Shown here: piece after piece, positions 1 to 11,500 of the stretch
How the letters are laid out: every line of letters starts with the position of its first letter
Position numbering within the stretch: position 1 is the stretch's first letter
Origin: Prochlorococcus sp. AG-418-G23
GTDB taxonomy: Bacteria > Cyanobacteriota > Cyanobacteriia > PCC-6307 > Cyanobiaceae
DNA: 42,555 nucleotides
Reading direction: 5' to 3'
Assembly: GCA_003214195.1 (NCBI GenBank)
Contig: QCLY01000010.1
Coordinates: forward strand, 1 to 42,555
Position numbers and translations under genes: made by a program
Notes under the pieces: model-generated
Told to the model about the DNA's origin: nothing
Database searches by the model: none
What the model saw: only the letters and a program-made list of their open reading frames with translations

Positions 1-1611
1 AATGAGGATTATGATACAGACTTTGTTTTATCCAAAAGCAATCTTGTTAAATCACTCAATTTTAATAATATTGAATCTAAAAAAATAGAAAAAAGGGAAA
101 GGATAGACTTAACAGATAAAAACTCTTATTTATTCAAAAGTTGGAATTCAAATAATTCTCCAATGCTCCCAATGATTCAAATAGAACATGGGAAAAATAA
201 AAGTACTAAATTATGGATACATACAAATAATCTTGCAGAAAGAGTAGATCTAAATAGTAAAAATTCACTAGAAATATTTTTTAATGGCTTTGAATCATTA
301 CCATTATTAAATGATTGGCAAAACTACCTTAGTGAAGCTATAAGAAATGATTCTGAATTTAAATTTAGTGAAAAGAATGAAGCAATTAGCCTCTGTTTGC
401 ATTTAAATAGTGATAATGAAATAACTAATTGGTCATTTCATCTTACTTTAGTAAAATGCTCTCTTATTGTTGGAAGTGATCATACTGACGCGCTTCTATC
501 TAGAAAAAGCAAAACAAGAATAACCTCTCGGGTATTAAAACCTATAAAGGAATATATCGAGGATTTAGATAAAATACTGGAAATTTCAAGTTCATTAAGA
601 CAAAAACATCTTTTGGACGGTAAGGTTGAAATTCCAGCACCACTAAATAAAATTGAACTTTTAGAAGAATTTTTTATTCACAATCCAGCTGAATATTCAA
701 AAGGATTTTTTCAATCATTAAATAAAGAAGATTGCCAAACTTACCTTTCACCAATACTATATGAAGCTAATTTAATATGGTTCAAACATTCAAATCAATA
801 TGGCTTAAAAAGCGCGGGATACATCTCAAAGGGAATAGATTACGTTAATGCAAATGAAATCATCAAATATTCAGAATTTTTTGATAATGATATAGAGCTT
901 AATGAAGATGGCAATTTGTCATTTAGCCAAGTGATTAAATTATGTGGCGATGATAATAAAAAAAGAATCTTACATAAACTTTTAATTAATGAATTTAAGG
1001 ATAATGAAGTGAGGTTGATATCTAAAAATCATGATAATGATGAATCAAAAAAATTATTTATTTGCCCATGGACAATTCCCGGATTTGACTTCACTAATCT
1101 TATTAACCAATACTGCATTTTTAATATGATAATAAATGGAAAGAGATCAAAGAAAAACAATATTAATGAAATCAATATTTCAGAAAGTAATTCATTAGAC
1201 TTAGTAGATTGGGATATATTTAATTCATCAATTTCAAAGAATCACGAAATATTTTTTAACAAGTTTGTTATAGATAAAGTAAATGAATATAAGTACAAAG
1301 TTAATCAATATAAATCTAATATGATAAATATAAAAAAAGTAAGAAAAGCAGAAAAATTAATAGGGAATATTTATAGTGGATTTATATTATCAGTGCAAAC
1401 ATATGGTTTCTTTGTTGAGCTATCAGAATTAAATGTAGAGGGTTTAGTACACGTAAGCACTCTTAATAATGATTGGTATGAATATAGATCAAGGCAAAAT
1501 CTATTGATTGGCAGAAAATCTAAAAAATCATATAAAGTTGGAGATGCGATAGAGGTAAAAATCATAAAAGTTGATATTCTTAAATATCAAATTGACTTAG
1601 AATTAACATAA
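1..1611 (+). CDS. RNB-family exoribonuclease (RNase II/R type) with C-terminal S1 domain, 5' truncated by window edge
   Basis: Frame is open from base 1 through the listed 163 start (NEDYDTDFVLSKSNL... continues into MLPMIQIEHG...). C-terminus GNIYSGFILSVQTYGFFVELSELNVEGLVHVSTL is a clear S1 fold; upstream part resembles the RNB C-terminal region. Confidence 0.75.
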   Translation, partial: NEDYDTDFVLSKSNLVKSLNFNNIESKKIEKRERIDLTDKNSYLFKSWNSNNSPMLPMIQIEHGKNKSTKLWIHTNNLAERVDLNSKNSLEIFFNGFESLPLLNDWQNYLSEAIRNDSEFKFSEKNEAISLCLHLNSDNEITNWSFHLTLVKCSLIVGSDHTDALLSRKSKTRITSRVLKPIKEYIEDLDKILEISSSLRQKHLLDGKVEIPAPLNKIELLEEFFIHNPAEYSKGFFQSLNKEDCQTYLSPILYEANLIWFKHSNQYGLKSAGYISKGIDYVNANEIIKYSEFFDNDIELNEDGNLSFSQVIKLCGDDNKKRILHKLLINEFKDNEVRLISKNHDNDESKKLFICPWTIPGFDFTNLINQYCIFNMIINGKRSKKNNINEINISESNSLDLVDWDIFNSSISKNHEIFFNKFVIDKVNEYKYKVNQYKSNMINIKKVRKAEKLIGNIYSGFILSVQTYGFFVELSELNVEGLVHVSTLNNDWYEYRSRQNLLIGRKSKKSYKVGDAIEVKIIKVDILKYQIDLELT

Positions 1612-1673
1612 AAAATTAACAAAAATATTATGGAAATAATAAACAAAAAAAATTTAAGATAACTTTTAGAATA

Positions 1674-2117
1674 ATGTTTAAAAAAAAATATTTATTATCA
1701 ATACTTTTTTTAATAATAACTATTCAATTTTTATTGTTTACAAATAATAATCAGAAGACCTCATTTAGATACTTTAAGTGGACTCTCCAAGAAGTAAGCA
1801 TAGGAAAGTTAATTAGTATTTCATTTTTTTCTGGTCTTATTATAAGTTCTTTATTGAATACCACAATTACTAGTACTACTTTCAGAAAAAATTCTTTCGC
1901 AAATGTCGAAGAAAATTTTGAATCTCAAAATAATGAAGAAGATATGGAACCCAACGTTGATATGCCGCCTCAAAGAGATATAAGAGAAACACAACCAACA
2001 ATTTCCGTTAATTATAGAGTTGTTAAAAATATGAACGATAGTAATTTAAAAAAAGATCTTAATTATTCAAATCAAGATAATAAAGATGACTGGGATAGTG
2101 CTGATAATGATTGGTAG
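1674..2117 (+). CDS. hypothetical membrane protein with acidic low-complexity C-terminus
   Basis: 147-aa ORF, two hydrophobic segments near N-terminus, same strand as neighbours. Confidence 0.6.
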   Translation: MFKKKYLLSILFLIITIQFLLFTNNNQKTSFRYFKWTLQEVSIGKLISISFFSGLIISSLLNTTITSTTFRKNSFANVEENFESQNNEEDMEPNVDMPPQRDIRETQPTISVNYRVVKNMNDSNLKKDLNYSNQDNKDDWDSADNDW

Positions 2118-2179
2118 AAAAATAAATTATTTAAAAAAAAGGTTTTTTTTAATTTATAATAAGGGAAAGTAGTTTTTTT

Positions 2180-2758
2180 ATGGAAGAAAATCTAGACATA
2201 AATAATGAAGTTAATAAAGAAATCTCTGACGACACTACTAGATCAAACCCTGAGGAAATAATAAAACCCAGACCAGAAAAAGTTGCAGGTATGGATACAA
2301 ACAATACCAATTCTCCAAGTAATTCTACTTCTAACGTTGGTATAACAAATGAAAGTGATATCTCCATCAAACCTACCACACAACCAAAAAAAGAGCTTCC
2401 AATAGAGAAAAAGCCTTTCCAAGAATTTATTAACATATATTTAATTCCAGCTCTTATAGAGGAAATTAATCAAAGAGGATTAGAAATAAACAAAATTAAT
2501 CTCGCAAACACCAATAGGCCTATTGCTGGAGATAAATGTTGGGTAATAAATTGTGAAATTAAAAATACATGTAACTTTTGGTTATCCTTTGAGAAGGATG
2601 ACATTAGTTCATTAAAAAGTATTTCTTTATCTAAACCTAATCAAAAACCTAGTATCATCGAATCTTTTCTTATTGATGAAAAAAGAATTACGCTAAAGCT
2701 AATTATTTCAAGAGTACTTCAAAGATTGAATGGACAAAAGTTAATAGGAGTTAATTAG
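2180..2758 (+). CDS. DUF2996-family protein
   Basis: KPFQEFINIYLIPALIEEI...CWVINCEI...PSIIESFLIDEKRITLKLIISRVLQRLNGQKL matches the cyanobacterial DUF2996 pattern as I recall it. Confidence 0.75.
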   Translation: MEENLDINNEVNKEISDDTTRSNPEEIIKPRPEKVAGMDTNNTNSPSNSTSNVGITNESDISIKPTTQPKKELPIEKKPFQEFINIYLIPALIEEINQRGLEINKINLANTNRPIAGDKCWVINCEIKNTCNFWLSFEKDDISSLKSISLSKPNQKPSIIESFLIDEKRITLKLIISRVLQRLNGQKLIGVN

Positions 2759-2838
2759 AGAAACAATAACACCAAGTTAACTTTTTCCTCGAAAATACAA
2801 ATCATAGTAAATAATAGTATTAATAAGTTAAACAAAAG

Positions 2839-4011
2839 ATGACTCAATCAACTGTTGAATCAAAAAGTAAAAAGGATATTAATAATGGGAAGCAACCTGC
2901 AAAAGAAACAATTTTGTCTCCAAGATTCTATACAACAGACTTTGAGGCGATGGAAAATATGGATTTATCGATAAACGAGGAAGAATTGGAAGCTATATGC
3001 GAGGAATTTAGAAAAGATTACAATAGGCATCATTTTGTAAGAAATAGTGAGTTTGAAGGTGCTGCAGAAAAATTAGATCCTGAGACAAGAGAGCTTTTTG
3101 TTGATTTTCTTGAGGGAAGTTGTACTTCAGAATTCTCGGGTTTTTTACTTTACAAAGAACTTAGTAAGAGGATTAAAGAAAAAAACCCTCTTCTTGCAGA
3201 ATGTTTTGCTCACATGGCCAGAGATGAAGCTAGACATGCAGGTTTTTTGAATAAATCAATGAGCGACTTTGGATTGCAGTTAGATTTAGGTTTTTTAACA
3301 GCAAACAAAGATTACACTTATTTCCCTCCAAGAAGTATTTTTTACGCTACTTATTTATCCGAAAAAATAGGTTATTGGAGATACATAGCCATTTATAGGC
3401 ACCTAGAAAAGAACCCAGATAGCAAGATTTATCCACTATTTAATTATTTTGAGAATTGGTGTCAAGATGAAAATAGGCATGGAGATTTCTTTGACGCATT
3501 AATGAAAGCTCAACCACGTACCGTTAAATCATTAAGCCAAAAAATTACGATTGGTGGCTCTACCTTTACACATCCACTATTTGACTATTTCCATAGATTT
3601 AGATATTTTTTAAACAACCTTCCATTAACATCCAAGCTATGGTCTAGATTTTTCTTACTTGCTGTCTTTGCAACTATGTATGCAAGGGATTTGGGAATTA
3701 AAAAAGAATTCTATGCCTCTTTAGGATTAAATGCTAAAGATTATGACCAGTATGTTATTAATAAAACAAATGAAACATCTGCTAGAGTTTTTCCTGTAGT
3801 ACTAGACGTTTATGATAAATCTTTTTATGGCAGATTAGATAAAATAGTTGAGAATAATAAGGTTCTTTCAGATATCGCAGGCAGTGATGGAAATAAAGTA
3901 TTTAAAACTTTTAAGAAATTGCCTAAATATTTATCAAACGGTTACCAGTTATTAAGACTATACTTATTAAAACCTCTTGATAGCAAAGATTTCCAACCAT
4001 CAATTAGATAA
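2839..4011 (+). CDS. acsF: Mg-protoporphyrin IX monomethyl ester (oxidative) cyclase, aerobic diiron type
   Basis: 390 aa; diiron ligand motifs [10 protein letters not shown] and [11 protein letters not shown]; highly characteristic AcsF/CHL27 sequence. Confidence 0.95.
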   Translation: MTQSTVESKSKKDINNGKQPAKETILSPRFYTTDFEAMENMDLSINEEELEAICEEFRKDYNRHHFVRNSEFEGAAEKLDPETRELFVDFLEGSCTSEFSGFLLYKELSKRIKEKNPLLAECFAHMARDEARHAGFLNKSMSDFGLQLDLGFLTANKDYTYFPPRSIFYATYLSEKIGYWRYIAIYRHLEKNPDSKIYPLFNYFENWCQDENRHGDFFDALMKAQPRTVKSLSQKITIGGSTFTHPLFDYFHRFRYFLNNLPLTSKLWSRFFLLAVFATMYARDLGIKKEFYASLGLNAKDYDQYVINKTNETSARVFPVVLDVYDKSFYGRLDKIVENNKVLSDIAGSDGNKVFKTFKKLPKYLSNGYQLLRLYLLKPLDSKDFQPSIR

Positions 4012-4042
4012 TCTTTTATACAGAGAAGATTTATAGACTCAA

Positions 4043-5467
4043 ATGCTTTCGTCACAAATCAAATCAAATGAAATTGTTTTTGGTAGTTGCAATAAAGATT
4101 TATTAGAAGAAATAATTTTCTATGGAATTGGACTTGGAGCTGATTTTGTTGAAATATTTATAGAAAATGCTGACAACTCAAATGTATTAGCTGAAGAGGA
4201 TTTTATTACAAGTGTAAGTCCATCATTTGGAAAAGGTGCTGGTATTAGAATCTTCAAGGATAAAAAGGATGGATTTGTTAGTACAAATGATTTAACAAAG
4301 CATGGCTTGATGAGATCAGTATCTCAGGCTATTGAAATGTTAGATATAACTGACAATAAAAAAAGAGCAGTATTTCACGGTTTAAATAAACATAGGGACT
4401 ATAGTTTATCCAAGAGAAAATGGATTAATCAAGTCCCATCGATCCATGAGATAAGTGAAAAACTATTATTCAGCACAAAGTCTCTTAAAAAAAATAATAA
4501 AATAATTACTAGAAAAGGAAGCTACTCAAGAAATCTGCAAGAAGTAATCATAGCCTCAAGCGACGGAACCTATGTAACCGATATTAGATTGCATCAAACA
4601 GTAGGTCTGAACGTAATTGCTAGTGAGGCTCAATATAGATCTAGTGGAAGTAGAAGGTTTGGATCATCAGGAATGCCTGATGAATTCAGATTATGGGATC
4701 ACGAAAAAGCAGCTAATGATGTGTTTGAAAGTTCAATGAATATGTTGTACGCAGATTATGTTGATGCGGGACAAATGCCTGTTGTGTTAGCTAATAAATT
4801 TGGTGGAGTGATATTCCACGAAGCCTGCGGTCATTTACTTGAAACTACTCAAATAGAAAGAGGTACAACACCATTTGATAAAAAATTGAATGAAAAAATT
4901 GCACATGAATCTGTAACAGCAATAGATGAAGGGATATCAGAAGGATCCTTCGGATCCCTATCAGTAGATGATGAAGGTATGGAACCCGAAAAATCAGTTC
5001 TTATAAAAGATGGAATTTTAAAAAAATTTATATCAGATAGAGCAGGTGAATTAAGAACTGGTCATAAAAGAACAGGGAGTGGAAGAAGGCAAAATTATTC
5101 TTTTGCTGCAGCTTCAAGAATGAGAAATACCTATATAGCTAAAGGTGACTACTCCAAAGAGGATTTAATAAATAGTATTAGCGATGGTCTTTACTGTAAA
5201 TCAATGGGAGGTGGAAGCGTAGGCGCTACAGGACAATTTAATTTTGCTGTAGAAGAAGGATATCTAATTAAAAATGGTAAATTAACTTCCCCAGTAAAGG
5301 GAGCAACATTGATAGGTGAGGCTAAAGAGGTCATGCCAAAAATATCAATGTGCGGAAATGACCTAGAATTAGCGCCTGGATTTTGTGGATCCATCAGTGG
5401 AAGTGTAAACGTAACTGTTGGCCAACCTCATATCAAGGTTGATTCAATAACTGTTGGTGGAAGATAG
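4043..5467 (+). CDS. tldD: TldD-family metalloprotease subunit
   Basis: 474 aa; HEACGHLLE (HExxxH) motif, GTTPFDKKLNEKIA, GGSVGATGQFNF. Confidence 0.88.
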   Translation: MLSSQIKSNEIVFGSCNKDLLEEIIFYGIGLGADFVEIFIENADNSNVLAEEDFITSVSPSFGKGAGIRIFKDKKDGFVSTNDLTKHGLMRSVSQAIEMLDITDNKKRAVFHGLNKHRDYSLSKRKWINQVPSIHEISEKLLFSTKSLKKNNKIITRKGSYSRNLQEVIIASSDGTYVTDIRLHQTVGLNVIASEAQYRSSGSRRFGSSGMPDEFRLWDHEKAANDVFESSMNMLYADYVDAGQMPVVLANKFGGVIFHEACGHLLETTQIERGTTPFDKKLNEKIAHESVTAIDEGISEGSFGSLSVDDEGMEPEKSVLIKDGILKKFISDRAGELRTGHKRTGSGRRQNYSFAAASRMRNTYIAKGDYSKEDLINSISDGLYCKSMGGGSVGATGQFNFAVEEGYLIKNGKLTSPVKGATLIGEAKEVMPKISMCGNDLELAPGFCGSISGSVNVTVGQPHIKVDSITVGGR

Positions 5468-5470
5468 GAT

Positions 5471-6823
5471 ATGAATTCAAGAGAAATAACAACTCAAATC
5501 TCTGAAGCTGCAGATTCTCTAAATCTTAAAAAATGGGATTACGGCGCAAGCTTTTCTAATGATTACTCTGTTCAGGTAGATAAAGGAGAGGCTAAACAAC
5601 TTAAGGCATCACAAAAGCAAATATTAACTATAAGAGTTTGGAATCAATCAAATCTAGTTGGTATTACTACAACAAGTGATATTAGTGATTCTGGTATTAA
5701 AAAAGCTCTTAAGCAAGCTAATATAGCTTCTGATTTTGGAAATAAGAATGAAAGTACAGAGTTTTCACCATTGGCGAAGGAACCCATCAAAGTTAATGAA
5801 TGCAAAAAAAGAAATCCAGTTGGAATAAAAAAATTACTTACACTTTTAAGAGAAGCAGAAGTAAAACTAATGGAAAGTCATGAAGCTATAAAATCTGTTC
5901 CATATAATGGTTTATCTGAGAGTTTCTTTGAGAGAGTTTATGCAAATAGTGATGGAGCATTTCGAAGTTATTCCAAAAGTCAAGCTGTACTATATTTATA
6001 TGCAAGAGCAAAAGAAAAAAATAATAAACCTCGTAGCTCAGGTTCCGTGAAACTTGGATATGGAGTGGATGATATAGATATAGAGTCTTGTATTAGTGAG
6101 GCTTCAAATAAAACAATTTCTCATTTAAATTACTCATCTATTAAAACTGATAAATATTTAATATGTTTCTCCCCAGAGTCTTTTTTAACTATTATTAATG
6201 CCTTTAGCTCAATGTTTAATGCCAGAAGCATTTTAGATGGAGTGAGCTTATCTAATAAAAATTCTATTGGAGAGAAACTCTCCACAGAAGCACTCAATAT
6301 TTATGATGATGGTCTACACGAAAAGAATATTTCATCATCACCATTTGATGGAGAAGGAACCCCAACCAAAAGACTATGTTTAGTTAAAAGAGGGAAAATT
6401 GATAATTTTATACATTCTGAATCAACTGCAAGAATATTTAAAACAATTCCTACTGGTCACGCTGGACTAGGCTCAAAAGTCTCAGTATCTACAGACTGGA
6501 TAGTAGTTGAGAAATCAAAAGAAAAATATGATCTCAAAACATCCTTAGATCACAATAGTTATGAGGGAGAATTTGTTTATATTGAAGAATTAAATGCAAT
6601 TCATGCAGGTGTAAGAGCAAGTCAAGGTTCATTTTCTCTTCCATTTGATGGATGGCTATATAAAAACGGTAAAAAAATCTCAATTGAATCTGCTACTGTT
6701 GCAGGGGATATCAAATATCTTTTAAAAAACATAGTAAATATAGAATCAACCCAAGAGATAACAACAAGTGGAATTTCGCCACATATATGGGTAGATGAAT
6801 TATCAATAACTGGTGACGCGTGA
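5471..6823 (+). CDS. TldE/PmbA-family protein, partner of TldD
   Basis: 450 aa directly downstream of TldD (3-nt gap); SSPFDGEGTPTKR, GSFSLPFDGWLYKNGK typical of PmbA/TldE. Confidence 0.87.
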   Translation: MNSREITTQISEAADSLNLKKWDYGASFSNDYSVQVDKGEAKQLKASQKQILTIRVWNQSNLVGITTTSDISDSGIKKALKQANIASDFGNKNESTEFSPLAKEPIKVNECKKRNPVGIKKLLTLLREAEVKLMESHEAIKSVPYNGLSESFFERVYANSDGAFRSYSKSQAVLYLYARAKEKNNKPRSSGSVKLGYGVDDIDIESCISEASNKTISHLNYSSIKTDKYLICFSPESFLTIINAFSSMFNARSILDGVSLSNKNSIGEKLSTEALNIYDDGLHEKNISSSPFDGEGTPTKRLCLVKRGKIDNFIHSESTARIFKTIPTGHAGLGSKVSVSTDWIVVEKSKEKYDLKTSLDHNSYEGEFVYIEELNAIHAGVRASQGSFSLPFDGWLYKNGKKISIESATVAGDIKYLLKNIVNIESTQEITTSGISPHIWVDELSITGDA

Positions 6824-7806
6824 GAATTATATTCTGGGGAACACCTGAATATTCAATTGCAAGCCTCGATATTCTTATTAAATCTAAGCATGAGGTAATT
6901 GCAGTAGTTAGCCAACCGGATAAGAAAAGATCTAGGGGGAAACAATTAACTTCCTCGCCTGTTAAAAGTTTTGCCGAGAAAAAATCTTTAAAAATTTATA
7001 CTCCGGGAAAGATCCGAGACAATATACATTTTATAAATGAACTTAAATCACTATATTGTGATTTATTTATTGTTATAGCCTACGGGAAAATTTTACCCAA
7101 AGAGATTTTGGAAATTCCAAAATTTGGTTGTTGGAACGCACATGCTTCATTACTTCCAAGATGGCGAGGAGCTGCCCCAATCCAATGGTCCCTTATAAAA
7201 GGAGATGAATTTACTGGTGTAGGAATTATGAAAATGAATGAGGGTCTAGATACTGGAGACTTAATATTGGAAGAAAAAATTAAAATCAACAAAGAAGATA
7301 ATTTAAATACACTATCGAAAAATCTTAGTATTTTATCTGCAAAATTATTTATAAATGCAATAACTATTTTCCAAGAAAATATTAATAAAAATACTAATTT
7401 TAAATTAACAAAACAAAATACTCTTGGAAGAGAAATTACTTATGCAAGAATGATTGAAAAATCAGACTATAAAGTGTTTTGGGATAATGAAGCGTTTAAA
7501 ATTTCCCAAAAAATAAAAGCATTATACCCACGAGCAAATACAACTTTTAGAGGTAAAAACCTAAAAATAATTAAAATCAAAGTTTTGAGTAGCGATGAAA
7601 TTAAAAAAGAAAAATACCTTTTCACTAGAAATTATTCAAAACCAGGTATTATTATTGCTGTCGTAGAAAATGAAGGAATAATAATTTCAACTAAAACTGA
7701 TCCGATTATTATTTTAGAAGGAAAACTTGAAGGCAAAAACATATCTAGCAGAAATCAATTAATACAACAGTTAAAGCCAACAGTAGGTGAATTTTTCTCA
7801 GATTAA
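6820..7806 (+). CDS. fmt: methionyl-tRNA formyltransferase
   Basis: MRIIFWGTPEYSIASL, NAHASLLPRWRGAAPIQWSLIKGDEFTGVGIMKM; GTG start overlapping upstream stop (GTGA). Confidence 0.95.
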   Translation: MRIIFWGTPEYSIASLDILIKSKHEVIAVVSQPDKKRSRGKQLTSSPVKSFAEKKSLKIYTPGKIRDNIHFINELKSLYCDLFIVIAYGKILPKEILEIPKFGCWNAHASLLPRWRGAAPIQWSLIKGDEFTGVGIMKMNEGLDTGDLILEEKIKINKEDNLNTLSKNLSILSAKLFINAITIFQENINKNTNFKLTKQNTLGREITYARMIEKSDYKVFWDNEAFKISQKIKALYPRANTTFRGKNLKIIKIKVLSSDEIKKEKYLFTRNYSKPGIIIAVVENEGIIISTKTDPIIILEGKLEGKNISSRNQLIQQLKPTVGEFFSD

Positions 7807-8516
7807 GTATTAGATTCTTTCTTAGAGAATCCCCAAATGAAAGCGAAAAAAATCAAAACATAAAAATAATAGTCTGGAAGAATAGATTCTTGAATTAATG
7901 TATTAAGTAAAAGTTTAATTCCAACAATTAAAATTGCTACGTAACCAGCAGTTTCTAATCTAGAAAATATATCCAGAAGTTTTAGAAAAATTCCCGATGT
8001 AAATCTTAAGGCTAATACTCCAATAACGGCACCAAATATAATTAATATATATTGATCGCTAATAGCTACTGCAGTAGTGATACTGTCAATAGAAAATGCA
8101 AAATCAGTAATAGAGAGAAGTGCTACAACCCTTAAGAACCTAAAATTGTTTTTATTATTGTCTTTACCATTTTCAGCTTTTTCAATATCTGAATTCAAAA
8201 AAACATTAGAGAAGAATAAGTAGATTAAATAAAGACCAGCAAAAATCCTAATAAGAATATACTTGAGAAGAAGATTGGATAATATGATAAGAATAATTCT
8301 GAATAATAAAGATATTGTTATACCAATATTCAAAGCTCTTGACCTTAATTCTGAGCTGTTTAGGGATTTCGTAAGAGAAGCTAATGCGATAGCATTATCA
8401 GCCGATAATAATAATTCTAAAGCAATTAATATTGGTAAAAGCGTAAAGATTTCATACCAACTGTCTACCTGGTCTAGTGTGGGTATAAAAGAATTTATAG
8501 CAGCTGAATCCATCAA
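7803..8516 (-). CDS. TerC-family integral membrane protein
   Basis: 237 aa, multiple TM; LIALELLLSADNAIALA and TDFAFSIDSI motifs of TerC family. Confidence 0.88.
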   Translation of the reverse strand: MMDSAAINSFIPTLDQVDSWYEIFTLLPILIALELLLSADNAIALASLTKSLNSSELRSRALNIGITISLLFRIILIILSNLLLKYILIRIFAGLYLIYLFFSNVFLNSDIEKAENGKDNNKNNFRFLRVVALLSITDFAFSIDSITTAVAISDQYILIIFGAVIGVLALRFTSGIFLKLLDIFSRLETAGYVAILIVGIKLLLNTLIQESILPDYYFYVLIFFAFIWGFSKKESNT

Positions 8517-8587
8517 ATATTATTCACAATTAATATAAAATCTAATATAATATGTCGGATATTTGTATTCAAGGTTGACAATTATAA

Positions 8588-11500
8588 ATGAGTTTAAATA
8601 CTTTAATTAATTATATTTCAAACTCACAAATTACTTCTGAATTAATAAAAAGAATTTCAGAAAATAAAGAATTAAATATAGTTGGTTCTAGCAGATATGC
8701 AAAATCAATAATCTTAGATAGCTTATCAAAAAAAGAGAACAAAAATATATTAATAATTTGTCCTAATATAGAAATTGCCTATAAATGGATTGGTTATTTT
8801 GAAAGTATAAATAATAAAGAAGTTTTATATTATCCACCAACAGAACATCTACCATACTCATCAATTAATAAATCTAAAGAAATTGAATTTACTCAACTTA
8901 CTGTTTTATCCAAATTAATTAAAAAAAGTAGTAAAAAACAAAATGTTATTGTTTCAACTGAGAGATCACTACAACCTCATCTAATAAATAAAACCTTTTT
9001 AACTGAAAACACATTAGATTTGCGAAAAGGCTCTCAAATTGAAATTCAGGAATTAGCAAATAAACTTGCCTTACTAGGTTATACAAAGGAAAATGTTACT
9101 TCCACAGAAGGGTTTTGGAGTAGGAGAGGGGAAATAATAGATATTTATCCTGTTAATAATGAGTTCCCAGTAAGATTAGAATTTTTTGATAATGTAATTG
9201 ATAAAATCAGAGAATATGATCCGCATTCACAAAAAACATTAGAAAGTATCGATAATATTGAAATTATCCAGGCTGGATTAGATTTGCTTATAAAAGATAA
9301 ATTAAATAATTTATCTAAGAACGGTATTTTCAATTCAGAAGATATAAATAAAAATAATCTTGATCGTTATTTAGGAATAATAGAAAAAAAGCCCTCAAAT
9401 TTAATAGATTACATAAATAAGGAAACAATTATTGTTATTGATGAATTAGTTGATTGTAAAAGATTTGCAAATAATTGGTATCTAGATTCAGAAAGTAATT
9501 TTGAAAATTGTGAAAGCGAGTTAAAAGAAAATCTTAAAAAAAACGACATTTTTTTTAAGTCTTTGTCAAATTTACATTTAAAGTTTGACGAAGTATTAAA
9601 TTCACTACGAAACTTTAATTTAATAAAATTATATGAATTTCAATCTAAAGAAAATATTGAAAATAGGTTTTTATTAAACGATAAGAGATTAAAATCATAC
9701 TCTAAAAATATTGGTAAATTATCTGATGATATAAATAAAAAAATAAAAAATAATGAAAAGGTATGGATATTATCAGCACAGCCATTAAGAACAAGAACTT
9801 TACTCTTTGAGCACGAATGTAATACTAGCTTTTTGAGTAATCCAGATAATATTGATGAAGCATATAAGTCAATTAACAACTCAACCCCTTTAATTATAAA
9901 AAATAAGAACAAATATGAAATAGAGGGTTTTAATCTCCCAATCTGGAAAATTAATCTTTTAACAGATAAAGAAATTTTTTCACAACAATCTCTTTTTAAT
10001 AATGTATTCATAAGAAGAAAAAAAAGAAGTATAAACTCAAATATAAATGTTAATAAAATTAGTCCAGGAGATTTTATAGTTCATAAAAATCATGGAATTG
10101 GTCAATTTATAAAAATAGAAAAAATTAATATAACTGGAGATTCAAGAGATTATTTAGTTATTAAGTATCTAGATGGGAAAATTAGTGTAGCAGCAGATCA
10201 ACTTGGAAGTGTTAATAGATATAGATCCAGTGGGAATATAAATCCCAAAATAAATAAATTAGGTGGTACGGAATGGGAAAGAACCAAAGAAAAAAATAAG
10301 AAACTAATTAAAAAAGTTGCAATTGATATCTTAAAACTTTATGCAAAAAGAGAAAAACAAAAGGGTCATTTATATCCAGAAGATGGTCCATGGCAAAAAG
10401 AATTAGAGGATTCATTCCCATATCAACCAACACCTGATCAAATTACTGCAGTTAAAGAAATAAAATCGGATATGGAAAATGAAAAGCCAATGGATAGATT
10501 AGTATGCGGAGATGTTGGCTTTGGCAAAACAGAGGTTGCTGTAAGGGCAATTTTTAAGGCTATTACATCAGGCAAGCAGGTGATATTATTAGCCCCTACA
10601 ACAATCCTAGCTCAGCAACATTGGAGAACAATAAGTAATAGATTTTCCCCTTATCCAATAAAAGTTTCATTACTAAATAGATTCAAAACGGTAAATGAAA
10701 GAAGGGAAATTTATTCCGGGTTAAAAAATAATACTATTGATTTAGTAATAGCTACGCACCAAATTTTAGGTAAAAAATTGGAAATAAAAAATTTAGGATT
10801 ACTCGTTATCGATGAAGAACAAAGATTTGGAGTAAGGCAAAAAGAGAAAATAAAAGAAATTAAACAAAATATAGACGTTTTAACTCTGTCAGCTACACCT
10901 ATACCGAGAACCCTATATATGAGCTTATCAGGAATAAGACAAATGAGCTTACTTAATACTCCTCCTCCATCAAGGAGATCAATAAAAACATATCTATCTG
11001 AAATTGATTTAGAGGTAATAAGAACGGCAATAAGTCAGGAAATTGATAGGGGAGGTCAGATTTTTTATGTTCTTCCAAGAATTTCTGATATTGATCAAGC
11101 TATAGAAAAATTAAGATATATGTTTCCAAAATTAGAATTTATTGTAGCTCATGGACAAATGAATGAAACAGAGCTTGAAAATGCAATGATTGCTTTCAAT
11201 AATGGAGAAGTAGATCTAATGATATGTACAACCATAATTGAAAGTGGATTAGACATCCCAAAAGTAAATACAATAATTATTGAAGATTCCCACAAATTTG
11301 GACTTTCACAACTTTATCAACTAAGAGGGCGTGTTGGCAGAAGCGGGATACAAGCTTATGCATGGTTATTTTATCCAAATATTAATGTAATAAATGATGC
11401 GGCAAAACAAAGACTCAAAGCAATTAAAGATTTTTCGGAACTAGGAAGTGGATACCAACTTGCCATGAAGGATATGGAAATAAGAGGTGTTGGAAGTCTA

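Noticed and set aside
2149-2436. 95-aa minus-strand ORF opposite the DUF2996 gene
   Set aside because: Antisense to a recognised family; no independent support.
4930-4970. GGATCC-TTC-GGATCC hairpin/double BamHI site in tldD
   Set aside because: Falls in a conserved coding stretch (EGSFGSLSVDDEG); likely codon coincidence.
7813-7831. GATTCT...AGAATC hairpin after fmt
   Set aside because: 6-bp stem without T run inside the TerC coding end; too weak to call a terminator.
8263-8538. 91-aa plus-strand ORF opposite TerC
   Set aside because: Antisense to a clear TerC-family gene.
9640-10011. 123-aa minus-strand ORF inside mfd
   Set aside because: Lies fully within the well-supported mfd coding frame; no recognisable domain. 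Same reasoning for 9145..9333 and 11371..11616.
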